Shown here one piece after another: positions 1 to 11,221 of a stretch of DNA of 64,000 nucleotides. The notes beneath the pieces are model-generated. The model was not told where the DNA came from. It ran no database searches and saw nothing but the letters and a program-made list of their open reading frames with translations. Both the position numbers and the translations under genes were made by a program. Position 1 is the first letter of the stretch; the number at the start of each line of letters is the position of its first letter. This DNA comes from Micropterix aruncella (Eukaryota > Arthropoda > Insecta > Lepidoptera > Micropterigidae), in the NCBI GenBank assembly GCA_944548615.1, contig OX155963.1:31571985-31635984 (forward strand). Reading direction: 5' to 3'.

Positions 1-2003
1 CCGTGCCGCCAGCGTCCCACCTCTCCTGCCAAACACGAAGGGATTCCGCACGAATCAGGCGAGCAAACTCCCCAGCTCGATACCCCGCCGGGTCAACCGA
101 GAGGCCATGAAAGACCACTGGTCCTCCCCGACGATACCGCGCCAACGCTGCACGCTCTAAAACCTCCAAATCGATGGGCAGGACGCCCGCAATGACAGGT
201 AGCGCGAGAGTGGACGTCGTCCTGTACGCCCCGGTCATAGCCACGAGAGGGATGCGCTGCCCACGCAGAAGAGCCACTCGGATTGCCTCCGGGATGTGGT
301 GCTCCGTCCACGCACGTGCAGCGTACGTCACACGTGGTACGAAGACACCTTTGTAAATCGTCCTTACCGCCGGGAAACGAATTCCCCAGTCGGCTCGGCT
401 CGCTCTACGGAGAGCAAAGAAGAGGGACCGGGATTTCTCGGCTACAATTTTCGCGTGCGTAAGGAAGGAAAAGGACGCCGTTAGCGCGATCCCCAGGTAC
501 CGGACAGACTCCGGAAAGGATACTGGGCGTCCGCACAATCTGATGACCGGGTTACGTTTGAGGCGCCCCTTCAGGAGAAGCGCTTGAGTTTTAGCCGGTG
601 ACAAGGTCAGTCTGTTACGCTGGCCCCACCCGAGGATGAGGTCCAACGACGCAGCTTCTCTCGACCTCAGCGCGACTCCTGCCACCTACCAGTAGGAGAG
701 CGTCGTCAGAGTATGCACTGACGGCGCATCCCGCCGGATATGGTAGTCCCAGAAAATCGTCGAAAAGGATGTTCCACAAGGTGGGACCGAGCACCGATCC
801 CTGCGGACACCCCATCGAGGGGGTTTTCCTTACGCTGGTCGGGTCGTACCTCAGGATAACCGACCTATCAGTGAAATAGCTCCTGACAGTTTTCAGGAGG
901 TTGTTTGGGCATTGACGGGTTCGAAGCTTGCACAGGATCATCGGCCACCACGCGTTATCGAAAGCACCGGAGATATCGAGAAAGACTCCAACAACGTAGG
1001 GGCCCTCGTAGTCACGGACCCAGTCCTTAGCAAAAAGGATGGCATCCTCCGTGCTCTTCCCCCGGGTAAATCCAAACTGCCGCTCGTTCTGAGGAGACAG
1101 CGTCTCCTCCAGCCGATCACGCACAAGCGCTTCAAGCACCTTGCCCAGAATGGGAAGGAGCGTGATGGGCCTGTACGCCCTCGGATCCGATCGGGGCTTG
1201 TCGTTACCCTTGGGAATCACCCGCAGGAGACCCGCCTTCCAGCAGGTGGGAAAGTGGCCCTCATTGATGCATTTCTGCATCAGTACAGTCACCTCCCACC
1301 TGGCAAATTCCCAGACCCGTCTGACGATCACGGCCGTAAGGTTGTCTATCCCAGGCGCCTTCTTAAGCGACAGCGATCCGATTACCCGGCCAACCTCGTC
1401 CGCAGTCACCTCGGATGAGTTCACGACGCGCGAGTCTAAGGCGGCAAGCCGCCGTAGTTGTGCATGGTGGGGGTCGTCATTAATAGTTGGGTCCGATGGG
1501 CACAAGGAATTGAGGAGAGTCTCCAAGGTGCCTATAGTATCCAGGGGGGCGGAAACACCTTCAACAATACTGGATAGGTATTCTCCACCCTTCTTGGCGT
1601 CCTTGTCTACCGCAGTCCTCATGTCCCATGGGTTTTCGTTCCCAACGTCTGAGACCCACGTTCTCCAGGAGTCCATCTTAGCACGCCTAATAGCGGCATG
1701 GTAGACGCTTCGGGCGGAACGGAGATTGCCACGCAATTCCTCTTCATGCTCGGGGGGGAGAGAGCCTCTGCGGCCATCACTCATTCGGCGGTAGGCCTGC
1801 CTGAACACCTTCCGGAGGTCTGAGAGATCGGAAGCCCACCACGGGGCCGCGAAGCCACCGCGGGGTTTCTTTCGACCCAGAACCGACTCACAGGCCGAGG
1901 AGATGGCTTCGTTGAGGGAGACACTGAGTTCCTCGGCCGAGCTGCTGTGTGGAGGAGGGAAGCTGGCAAGCCCCGTAGACAGAGACTCTCCGAAATAACT
2001 CAC
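1..2003 (-). pseudogene. R1-clade non-LTR retrotransposon ORF2 (linker, reverse transcriptase, C-terminal domain), frameshifted and partial
   Basis: Encodes the polymerase part of a LINE that copies its RNA at a nicked target. Reading leftward, a ~540-codon frame holds a linker ending in SLKKAPGIDN, the RT fingers (GRVIGSL, YRPITLLPILGKVLE), palm motif A (VFLDISGAFD), GCPQGSVLGPTLWN and the catalytic YSDD at about residue 513, where YADD is usual. The frame breaks near position 670. A second frame (RNRLTLSPAKTQ, ESVRYLGIAL, then a VLPIDLEVLERAALARYRRG-like C-terminal motif) stays open to base 1, so the element runs off the window. The endonuclease is missing: at about 2003 the sequence switches to a different repeat. 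GC content is well above the surroundings. The single frameshift suggests a fairly young relic or a sequencing error. The R1 clade call rests on motif style and could be a neighbouring clade. Confidence 0.85.
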
Positions 2004-2460
2004 TCTGACTAACAGTCGGGGGAGTCTGGAAGCAGTACTGTTTCGTATAGAGCGGGGGTGGTTGCGGACCTTACGGCGACTGCTCTTGAAATGACCATCG
2101 GCTACCCGATCCTGGGTGAACAGCCGGGCAAAGGACGCTGTGGTCCGCGATAGATTCGGTAAACACCGTTTCACCGCTTCGTAAGGGAGAGGACCGCGCA
2201 AGCGACCTCGAACTCGTAACCAATCGAGAGACTGGAGTAATCTGGTCACAACTGGAAGTAAGGTCCTAAGTGTAAGCCCGCTGGGTTACACTCCTGGCTA
2301 TCTCGCGTTTAAGGCGTTGGCCTCTTACGGGTTTGTGGCGGAGCTTGACGGTGGACTGTTTTGTCCAAGTCTTCTGCGCTCACTCCAGGGAGATAGAACG
2401 ACTAATCGTTAAAACTTCCTGAGGTGACGGGCTCGCCCGCTGTAGTCGACAACCCTAGTT
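2004..2460 (-). repeat. LINE-3'UTR-like repeat, copy 1
   Basis: GC-rich block repeated at 21.4-22.0 kb, 61.6-62.2 kb and, more diverged, at 24.1, 46.7, 47.9-48.7 and 62.2-62.5 kb. Its minus strand matches the region downstream of the RNase H LINE stop codon near 47.9-48.1 kb, so it is probably a LINE 3'UTR or a SINE borrowing one. Here it lies directly 5' (in minus orientation) of the R1 relic and extends its reading frame artificially by about 80 codons. This is best explained by a 5'-truncated LINE inserting into, or next to, an older copy. Confidence 0.75.
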
Positions 2461-3249
2461 GTATGATAAGTATATTTCTATAAGTCATATGTTTTCATTC
2501 AAATTCAAGGGTCAAGATGTCATACTGCGTTGCATACGTTTCGTACGTGGGCTCAGTCTGTCCTCATCTTAATCCTCCACTGACTCGAGGTGCAATTTAA
2601 ATGTTTGCCCTGGGTGATATTTTCCATTGGTACGCCGCTGACTCCTTACCATAAAAGGAGTACCGACCGATACCATAAAACATATTTTTATGGTATCGGT
2701 CGACCTGAAAAGAGTGGATGCTCTAAGGACAAATCTTTTGTTAGCTTTCGAAATAGCATTTTCAATGTGCTCCGCAAATTTGCGAAATTCTATCTAGAAT
2801 AAATTCTAAAGAATTTATTATATAGGGTATTAATTTGCTCAATACCGTACTATGTTTCAGCAGAGAGCATTTTACTATGAAAAGCAACATGTAATTCCAA
2901 ACATTGATTACTCTTCTCTTATATTAAATAGTCTAATAGATGGCGTTCTAAACACGCGGTTACGGTATACTATCTAAAAATAAAATAATAATATAATAAC
3001 AAACGAATTTTAAAATCATAAACAGCTCTATTTTTTTTCTCTTTATTTGAAAAAAAACAGATTTACATCAGTCTTACGTTCGATAATATTAAATTAAGTT
3101 ATTTGATGTAAATATAGAAACGTTTTCTACTTATTATTAATTTACCTACATTGTTATACTCTTCTAATACCTTAAATATTTAATTTTAATTTCAGTTTGG
3201 TTTTATTTAGTCCGTTATTTATGCAAAGGCGAGTTGCTTGAATTGTGAT
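2461..3249. other. AT-rich spacer with one perfect hairpin
   Basis: No recognisable gene. Positions 2664-2680 and 2686-2702 form a perfect 17-bp inverted repeat around a 5-base loop (arm CGACCGATACCATAAAA). A 70-codon open frame at 2590-2802 overlaps this hairpin and resembles nothing I know. The rest is A/T-rich low-complexity DNA. Confidence 0.6.
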
Positions 3250-3660
3250 TTACCTATAAGCATACCATCACAGCAAGTTACAATTTTCACATATCAGTGC
3301 ATTATACGGGGCACCGGCGAGAATAGTGCGTTATTGATTGAACAATGCGGCGGGCGGAAGACATCACAACGACGAGTTCTGTGGGTCGACGGAACTTTCA
3401 GCGGGAAACAATTGAGCAGACCAGGGCAGCCGAGCTTATTGGTAAAGAGTGAATTAATGAGGAGAAGATCTATAAGAGTACGCGTCGTCTTCAGAGATTG
3501 ACATTCAAAAAAGTGAGTTTGAGCGTTGTAATCGGCGAATTCTATTTCGTGAACGAATTTAAAACGCATCCACTGTAGGACCGTTTTCTGAACTCTTTCA
3601 ATGTCTGAAACATATTGTTCATAACATGGATTCCATAAGATAATATTGTTTACATAAAGA
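3250..3660 (-). pseudogene. Jockey-like LINE C-terminal fragment
   Basis: The minus strand reads NIILWNPCYEQYVSDIERVQ followed by KTVLQWMRF. This is the 'LWNPCYE..-IE-IQRKFL' block found after the RT domain in the better-preserved relic at 20.4-21.4 kb. The N-terminal RT part is absent, and downstream similarity fades after SLKTTRTLIDLLLINSL. It is a 5'-truncated, decayed copy with no functional potential. Confidence 0.7.
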
Positions 3661-4495
3661 TGTATTTTTAATAGGGTATACAGTTTCCAATATATAATAA
3701 TTCCTATAATAATTCCAATATATAATAATTCCAATATATAATATGTTCAAATATACTTATAGATGGCATTCTAATTTCTGTGATGTAATCAGCCCATATA
3801 GAAATGCGATAAATGGTATTATTAATTGAATGTTATTGTTTGTTATCAGTGATTAAACAATAGTTTTATAATGAATCAGTCCTTTAAAAAAACCCATTCA
3901 TTATCAATGTTATTATAGGTCATCATTTTTTTTTTTAAATTATTTATATAAGTAATGCAAATATTAAAAAAGTAAACAATTTCAGCTTAGGAATACTTTC
4001 AAAATTGAATCAAAAGCAGAAAAAAGAATACAATGCATAGTCTAGTGGCAACGTCACCTAACTAGGCCACGACCTGTTCTAAGGTAAACATTATTTTTTT
4101 AATGTGCTTGCACAAATACCGTGTTTATAAGAGTGGCATATATTCCATGTATGCACAAAAATGGAATTGCAAAACAATATAAAAATGACTAAATACTTCA
4201 TTAAATTAAATAATTAAATTAAAGTTAGAAGTGGAAAATTAAAATGACAGCAAATAAATTGAAATCAGAAAAAAACAAAAAAAACAAAACAATTTAAAAT
4301 AGTAAAAATTAGAATAAGAATTTAAACAAAATAGTCCTGCATTTTACTTATTAAATAACTAAGATAAAATAGTGTTAAAACTAAAACAAATTATCTCTTA
4401 ATATACGTTAAAACAAAAGAATAATAATAATAATAAATAAAATAATAATAATAAAATAATAATACAGTCAAATTCAAAATATTCAAATGTCCGGG
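3661..4495. other. AT-rich spacer with a dispersed ~140-bp repeat and a TAA microsatellite
   Basis: Positions 3755-3890 (AGATGGCATTCTAAT... GATGTAATCAGCCC... AATCAGTCCTTTA) recur in the same orientation at 7297-7440, and a fragment appears near 2930. Positions 4420-4465 are an (AAT/TAA)n run that may be the tail of the LINE fragment immediately to the right. No coding capacity is visible. Confidence 0.6.
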
Positions 4496-4801
4496 TTAGA
4501 TTATAATGTCCAGTATTTTTAAAATTCCTTGTCTTCCCTCTTTTACAAGCCAGTTTCTAAGCAGCCTTTTAAAGTAGGTCTTATTTTGTGCTGATTTTAT
4601 GTCGCCAGGAAGAGCATTGTAAAACCTTGGGGCAATGAATGTATAGGTTCGCTGACCAAAAGTAGTATACCTTCTGGGTACTATCATATTATTATCTTCG
4701 GAAAACCTCGTTGATAGGGTATTTTGAGAAAAAATATTTATCTGATTGAACTTAATATATGATAGTGATGTTTTTAAATATAGTTGCCTAATATCTAACA
4801 C
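4496..4801 (-). pseudogene. LINE C-terminal fragment (Crack/Daphne-like)
   Basis: The frame ends with RYTTFGQRTYTFIAPRFYNALPGDIKS and RLLRNWLVKEG, read as two adjacent blocks. This is the extreme C-terminal 'TTFGQR-FI-AP-YN-LP-IK-...FK..L..WL' signature of CR1/Crack-type LINEs; compare the fragment ending at 32.24 kb. Only about 90 codons survive, and an A/T-rich tail follows on the 3' side. Confidence 0.7.
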
Positions 4802-5292
4802 ATTATATTGTCATCTAACACATTATATACATGCCTAATATCTAACACAAATAAATTGGTATTAGTTTCGCCGGACAATGCTATCAATGCCTTCTGCGTA
4901 TCACCGTCGCAGAAGGGTGAACAAAACCTATTATGGCGTTGAGCAATATAATCTGTAGAATCAATGAAAATATGAACCGATATACATATTATATTTATGG
5001 GCACAACGCGGTTTCACGGACGTAAACTATTAAATTTCCCATATCTCATGTACGTACTATACATTGTATTGTATATTCCTCGCAATATGCAACAGTAACC
5101 GTCGACTGTATAATCGAGGATAAAACATAAATTACATATCCGACTGTAAATTGTTCAGATTTCGATGGATTGGTCATCTTGCAAATGTGTCGAAACGTAT
5201 TTGGGTCATTTTGGTTTTGGTAAAATTACTATTGATATTTATGAAATGACTTGGTTTTTATATTAATGAATAATTTGTTTATTATTTTTATT
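4802..5292. other. Spacer with a short duplicated motif
   Basis: CTAACACATTATAT occurs twice between 4795 and 4830, next to related CTAATATCTAACACA words. This is probably a local slippage duplication at the end of the preceding LINE fragment. Nothing else is recognised. Confidence 0.5.
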
Positions 5293-5412
5293 AAATCGAA
5301 AACTATCGAGGTTGTTTGACTTTATAAATAAGATACAAACGAATTTACCTCGTAAAGTTTGTAGCACCCGATGTTTCGGCGATGTTGCAACCGCCATTGT
5401 CCAGGATAGACT
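5293..5412 (-). repeat. Single arm of the palindromic element seen whole at 8.9 kb
   Basis: Contains GTAGCACCCGATGTTTCGGC, GTTGCAACCGCCATTGTCC and GATAGACTGG, matching one arm plus loop of the 8901-9066 palindrome and its outer flank (GAAAACTATCGAGGTTGTTTGAC). Only one arm is present, so it cannot fold back. It shows that the element is dispersed and exists in half-copies. Confidence 0.75.
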
Positions 5413-5644
5413 GGAAGAGGCGTCGTAGCAGTGCCGCTCGAGTGGACACATTAACCCGTCGGTCGCCGACAGGGCCTATAGGCACTTTGCGTCCTTTGAC
5501 AGATCCGCGCGTAACCGTTTCGGCTGGCTCCCATATATGGTGTATTATATAAATATATAATATACATGACTAACAAGATTAATTACTAGGTAACAAGAGC
5601 AAAAACACATTTTTTAAAGAAAATTTTATTAAAATGCTCTGTCC

Positions 5645-6085
5645 CGAGACAATCCTGGGTGCAGTAGCCATGACATAGTGGAACTTAGAATGGGCTTTCA
5701 TAATTGAATGCTTTACAGTATTTCGTGTATGTGCTGTTGACCTTTGAGGAGTCCCTTCGCTGGAAGCCAATCCTGGCTGCAGCATATCTGTCGCGGTGAA
5801 ACTTAGAACGGGCTCTCATAATTGAATGCGTAAATAAAATTTCATTTCTGTGCTGTTGACTGTTGGGATGTCCCCTCATCGGGAACCAACCCTGGATGTA
5901 GCAGCTATGTAACGGTAAAATTTAGAACGGGATATCATAATTGAATCCGTATATAAAATATGTGACTGTGCTGTTGACTGTGGAATAGTATCCTCGTTGG
6001 AAGCTGATCCTGGGTGTATAATCAGGTCATGCTCACCATAAAAATGCATCGTCATCGTAACTGAACCAACATGTAAAATGTCAAC
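5645..6085. repeat. Tandem repeat, period ~118 bp, about 3.7 units
   Basis: The words AATCCTGG, ACTTAGAACGGG, CATAATTGAATG and GTGCTGTTGACTG recur in order. TAATTGAATG falls at 5701, 5819 and 5938, giving a 118-119 bp period. Units are diverged (roughly 75-85% by eye), and the fourth is partial and decayed. No conserved reading frame runs through the units; two short frames on the minus strand are incidental. Confidence 0.8.
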
Positions 6086-8021
6086 TTTATAGGATAAGAG
6101 AAAGTGGTTCTAATTCAGCTTGTGAAATTTGACCTAAACAAACTAACATTGCAAGGTAAATAAAAGCTTGTTTTTAAACACCTAGCATCGTCCTAGATGC
6201 TAGGTGTTATGGGAACCAAGTTTTTTCGCAAACACATGAATTTGGCGCGTCCTTAAATTTCCACCAGGTCAGGTAACCCCCTAGACTCAGGGCTGATATG
6301 GGGGGAGGGGGGAGGGAACATATCAGGCTGTTATCCTTATAAAGTTCATTACTATGATTCAGCAAAATATCGATTGTTTTAATCTAATTGAATAATAAAT
6401 AATATATGCTGACACTCGTATCTGTATGTCCTTACATATCGTGTGAATAATTATAGATATTGAATTAATACTTACTTATATTACAATGTGAACTCTGTAT
6501 AATACGTGAACTCAATATAATACGTGAACTCTGAACTACTTTTCCAATCAGTATAATTAGATACATTTATATTTATTTAGTATAATTGGTACACGAACAC
6601 TACTGTAATACATTGATTATAACTAATATTTTTACATAAATACTAATCAGAGTATAATATCTTATGCGTACTCCACATGCTTAATTAATAATTGCGTATG
6701 TGGCATTTATCTCAAGATTCACAAAAGGAGTATTAGTATGAAAATTATAATCAATAAAACTTATCAAAATAAAAAAAATAAGAATAAGTTTACAGTAAAT
6801 TCTGAAAAACTATTAAAGAGAAAAAAAATAATTTGATACCAAATATTGTCTGAAATAAAATGATAAAAACATACGGTAAATTATCAATTTGTATCATAAT
6901 ATGCTATCCATAATTCGGACTATAATAGACTTAACTTCTAATGATCCCAGGTTAAAAAAACAATATTATCGGTTACAGTGTTGTATAACCGGCATGAACG
7001 TGAGATAGGATTGTGGAAAGATTGATATGTCTACGAAGTGGGAAGGTGAAATGTTAGGTGCTGTCGTCTGGATGGTACGTTGAAATTTAACTCTTTTTGA
7101 AATCTAACGGAGTTTGTGCAGAAACATTAGGCTTCCGCACTCTCTCCTCTTTCTAAGAGTAAAATAAATCTTTAAAATAAAATAAATCTTTAAATAATTT
7201 AAACGCTCAATAACATAATAAAAACGTGAATTTTAAATTATAGCTTTTATTATATTAATATTTTAATTCATAATAATTATGAGTTTTAATGTTGAAATAG
7301 TCTAATAGATGGCATCGTAATCTCTCCGTATTATTTATGTGATGTAATGAACCTATATAAAAATGCGATAATTAATGCTATTATTGATTCACTGGTTAAA
7401 TAATGTTTTTTTATGTAATCAATCAGTCCTTTATAAAATAACACACATGGACGATTTGTCTATCCTCCTGTCCTTTATAAAATGGCATTTTCATTTTTGT
7501 AACCGTATCACTTACGCGGTTGGTCTGAATCATGTTTATGAAGTGATCTGTATGCGAATCAGACAATGCGTTACTCCATCCGATGCCACATTTGTACCAC
7601 TTTGAACGGCTGTTTGATAGCACCATGTATCACACAAGGTCTGGCCTTTATTGCTGGCCATAACCAAATCCAACAGCCAGCAGTATTTTAAAATGATTCA
7701 ACTGCCGGCAGTTCAAAATAGAATCCCAAACATTGGTAAAAGTATGTATAAAATTAATTTAATTTTTAATTTATTTAATTTAAAGAAATTCACAAATATT
7801 GCAATTTACAAATATAACATTAAATAAAATATTATATAACTAAACCACTTAATTCACATCAATAAATTAAAGTAAATTATTAAACGATGCCTCAGAGGGA
7901 CAGATCCGATGTCGTCCAACTAAGCAGAGCATGTGCTTAGGCTAATCCATAAGCATACAGTTGTTAAATACGTAAATAAATACATGTGAAGACGTTAAAC
8001 ATGTGAATACGTTTAAAAAAT
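6086..8021. other. Long AT-rich stretch without recognisable genes
   Basis: Holds a 13-bp-arm hairpin at 6177-6208 (AACACCTAGCATC / GATGCTAGGTGTT), three copies of AATACGTGAACTC-like words near 6480-6535, and the second copy of the ~140-bp repeat at 7297-7440. Overlapping 60-75 codon frames at 7375-7626 on both strands are unlike any known family. The remainder is A/T-rich. Confidence 0.55.
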
Positions 8022-8770
8022 TGGTTGGTTCCCCCCCACCCCTCCCGCGCCAACTCACTCCCTCCTCCTCCCCGCTGATAGTGATTGTGTCAAGTGTTTA
8101 TGATCGCAAATGTAGTGCAATTGTAGTATTTTCGTGGTATTAAAATGGCTATTTTCCAATATGATGTAGTATTTTCTTAAATACGGCGAATTTAAAACTT
8201 ATTTGTGTCGCTTGTATAGGAGATATTCTAACGGAAATTCACAATGTGGTTTCGGCCCAACCACGCACCGGTGTACCGAATTTCAAGTATGTAAGTCCTA
8301 TATTTTAATATTTAAGTACCCTTGCAACGACCGAATGATACCTGCATGCCAAATTTCAGCTCAATCGTATGAAGCACTTGGGCGCTATTGTGGAGGAGCA
8401 CACACCCACACACATACAGATAAACGTACACACACACACACACATACTCACAGACAGACTTCAATTTGGAAATAATCCTAATCGTCTCAGATGGGTCAAA
8501 ATTAATATTTTCGTGTTCATTTCGATTTTTTTAGCGCTTTCACGATACTTTTCTTTAATATGGGAAAGCAAAAGGCGAAAATCCATTTATAATGGGGATC
8601 AATATTACCATACTCACAGACAGCCTTCAGCCTGGAAATAATTCTAATCGTCTCAAGGGGAGGGGGGTTGGAAAAATGGTCATTTCCTAAGAGAAAAATA
8701 TCCAAAAAAATTGAGACGCAGACATCTTTTTTTTTGCGCGTTCATAATACTTTCGCTTGTCCCGGGAGAT
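8022..8770 (+). repeat. Dispersed modular repeat 'family A', copy 1, with CA microsatellite
   Basis: Order of modules: a C-rich tract (8031-8072), GTAGTATTTTCGTGGTATTA, TGTCGCTTGTATAGGAGATA, then CGACCGAATGATACCTGC and CCAAATTTCAGCTCAATCG, a (CA)n tract at 8396-8455, AATCGTCTCA and a terminal CACGATACTTTTCTTT. The same order recurs at 13.94, 16.5 (inverted), 25.6 and 58.8 kb. In this copy the CA-proximal terminal part is duplicated (8446-8585 and 8613-8770). I do not recognise the family; it could be a SINE or the non-autonomous derivative of a DNA element. Confidence 0.75.
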
Positions 8771-8900
8771 TATTTTTTTTAATGAATGTAATTTGTTTTC
8801 TTATATCATTGTAAAAAATTATTTATTCACAGTATTTAAATATTTGTATTTATTTTTCGTCTATATGTTAAGGGCATTACAATATTACTATTATCATTAT

Positions 8901-9066
8901 AAATAGGATAGAAAACTAATTTACTACGTGAAATTTGTAGCACCCGACGTTTCGGTGACGTTGCAGCCGCCGTTGTCTAGGGTAGACTGGACAACGGCGG
9001 CTGCAACGTCACCGAAACGTCGGGTGCTACAAATTTCACGCGGTAAATTCGTTTTCTATCCTATTT
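8901..9066. repeat. Near-perfect palindrome, 77-bp arms with 12-base loop
   Basis: The left arm (8901-8977) and right arm (8990-9066) are complementary with only a few mismatches, around the loop TAGGGTAGACTG. The core arm word is GCACCCGACGTTTCGGTGAC. The right arm is followed by GTCAAACAACCGCGATAGTC, which also flanks the half-copy at 5.3 kb. This is probably a foldback or MITE-like element; no target duplication could be assigned. Confidence 0.85.
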
Positions 9067-9408
9067 ATAATGTCAAACAACCGCGATAGTCTTCGATTTT
9101 ATACTATTATCATATGTACATTAGTCGCTTTATGTATTAATATATTATATAAAATACATATTAAAATAATAACATCATAATATGTCTGATTAGGTGCGGG
9201 AGTAATTTGTGTTGGTTTTCTTTGATAGGAACAACTGTGTCACCATATTTATGTATTAGTTGATGTGGAAATAGATTTATTCGCGGAAAGGATAGCTCGA
9301 CGTGTAAAGATTAAATAGTAAATTTTGCTGGGATCCAAGGATTCAAGGTGTGTGTACATTCTAGGTTGTGCGTTGTCTACACTGGTTGTATGTACATTTT
9401 CTATATTA

Positions 9409-10497
9409 AGTTGGCCATTCACGGTAGCGCCATTTGGCGTGGCTCCAAATGACTGAAGTCGAATGGATGGACGCCAAACTTGTACCCCACTTACTATCAG
9501 TCCAAATGGCTTTCATTTTTGGCGTTTGATGAGGTTATACAAACGTTGTCATGAGTTCTGATTCGGAAGAAGAACTTTTACTATGTGCGGCTGCTGTTTG
9601 TCATTACATAGTCACCAGAAAACCGAAAACGAAACAATACAAAGAGTGGTTGAAAAAAAAAGAATACTTACACACACTTCAATTTATTGAATGAATTATC
9701 ATTAGAGCCAAGCGATTGGAGAAACTATCTGAGGATGGACAAACCTACATACTTCAAAATAATAGAACTGGTAACTTCACTCATAACGAAACAAGACACC
9801 AATATGAGACAAGCTGTGAGTCCTTATGAGAGGCTGAGTGCCACTCTTCGTTTCTTTACCATCAGGAATGAAAATAAAGGAAATAAAGTTTCCAACTGTC
9901 ATATCTTCACAAATTTTGGCTTGTGCTGGTTTGCTCTGTGGCATTCAATCTTTTGTGTTAATTTTTATTATCATTTTCATTCACCTTCCACAGGAATTTT
10001 AAGTCCTTGTACTTCTATTCATTTATTTCTTAAGAAAAACCTACACAGCTACAAAAAATAAACAATTACATTAAATACGATATTTCTGGCCGATGACATG
10101 TTTTCGACAAGAATTTCTATGAATGAAGTCTCCAATACGCACGTTTATCATTTATGTAATTCAATAAATTACTCGCGAGCGGGTTACATTTTTGACCTAC
10201 GAAATACACAGCCCGCGACGATGAGTCTAGCTCGACGTCACCGCGCGGAATGAACCCAAATGGATGTGGGTTCGCGCATTCACGGAAAGCGTGGCGCGAT
10301 GGACTGGCGCCGATGCATTGGCACTCACGATCTGACGGCGCGATGATTTGGCGGCAAGCCACGGCTTGGCGCGATGAATTATGGAGCAACTGAAAATCCA
10401 GATTTTTACATCGCGCCAAATGATTTGGCATTCACGGTCAAATTTTGGCTGTACATCGCGCCATTTGGCGCGATGGCGTGACCGTGAATGGCCACCT
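9409..10497 (+). mobile_element. PIF/Harbinger transposon, internally deleted, with TTA target duplication
   Basis: The left end AGTTGGCCATTCACGGT and the complement of the right end, AGGTGGCCATTCACGGT, match in 16 of 17 positions. Both are flanked by TTA (9406-9408 and 10498-10500), the 3-bp duplication expected for this superfamily. The interior carries the N-terminal part of a HARBI1-like transposase. The right 300 bp is rich in a short subterminal word, GGCGCGATG, in both orientations (near 10290, 10340, 10370, 10415 and 10455), plausibly transposase-binding sites. At 1,089 bp it is far shorter than autonomous elements, and the catalytic DDE region is missing. Confidence 0.88.
9551..10061 (+). 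pseudogene. Harbinger transposase N-terminus, frameshifted and truncated
   Basis: Starts at an ATG giving MSSDSEEELLLCAAAVCHY. The frame breaks at a nine-A run near 9652-9660, after which the next frame reads HFNLLNELSLEPSDW, NYLRMDKPTYFKIIELV and MRQAVSPYERLSATLRF. These blocks are the conserved N-terminal signature of DDE_Tnp_4/HARBI1 proteins (YLRM, SP.ERL..TLRF). Similarity ends after TLRF, and the following ~65 codons are unrelated. The nuclease DDE triad is absent, so it cannot catalyse transposition. Confidence 0.85.
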
Positions 10498-10500
10498 TTA

Positions 10501-11221
10501 ATGTCAAAAGGAAATTTATTTAAGGATTTTTATTCTCCGGTCACAAAAAAAATATAATTCAGTATATTTGTTTAGTGAGTTTCTTAAAATCACTAATCTC
10601 AAGTACTAATCTCAAGCCCATGTTAATTGCAATTGCAATATTAATATGCAAAAGATATTGAAATATAAAATATAATTGCAATATAAAATGCAACCCCGAC
10701 TCAAAAAAATCGTAGATCCGGGCTTTTTTTTCGTAATCAGACGTGTCTCAGAGTGTATGTATGTGATATTATTTATATATGTATTATGTGACTGATATTT
10801 AACCTTATCTGACTATCTGACTATGTATTAATTAAACAATTTTAATGTCTATTAAGTAATATTCCCATTTATTTTCTAAATTTATTATATTCAAACGTAA
10901 TATCATTTCATTTCTTTATTCTGCTATTATAAAATGTACTATAAATGTTATCTAAATTTTAGTTTAATTAAGTAATTGTAAGACTTTATTATTTAAAAAG
11001 TGTTAACGTATGATTATCTTGTTAAAAAATCGCTCGTTGCGAATCCCTAATAATCGCTAATCGCCAGACGATTTCAGTTCGTTCAATACGAAAGTATCTG
11101 TCTACCTGCAATATGAATAGCTAATTTACAGTGAAACGGGTGGAGTTCGTATGAATGCGATGCGATGGCCCCCTCTATACGGCAAAAGAGGGGATTCGAG
11201 TTTGTAGATTTTAGTTTGCGG
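10501..11221. other. AT-rich spacer, nothing recognised
   Basis: Contains simple AT-rich sequence and short local duplications (ACTAATCTCAAG twice near 10590). No open frame of interest and no clear repeat boundary apart from the Harbinger TTA on the left and a LINE tail on the right. Confidence 0.5.

Noticed and set aside
912..1704. Plus-strand frames of 168 and 187 codons
   Set aside because: Antisense shadows of the minus-strand R1 reverse transcriptase, which has all the motifs.
5451..5475. TTAACCCGTCGGTCGCCGAC as a piggyBac terminus
   Set aside because: No matching inverted end with a second TTAA within 3 kb; the same applies to a solitary TTAACCC near 20256.
6177..6208. 13-bp hairpin as a transcription terminator
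   Set aside because: No adjacent transcription unit and bacterial-type terminators do not apply here.
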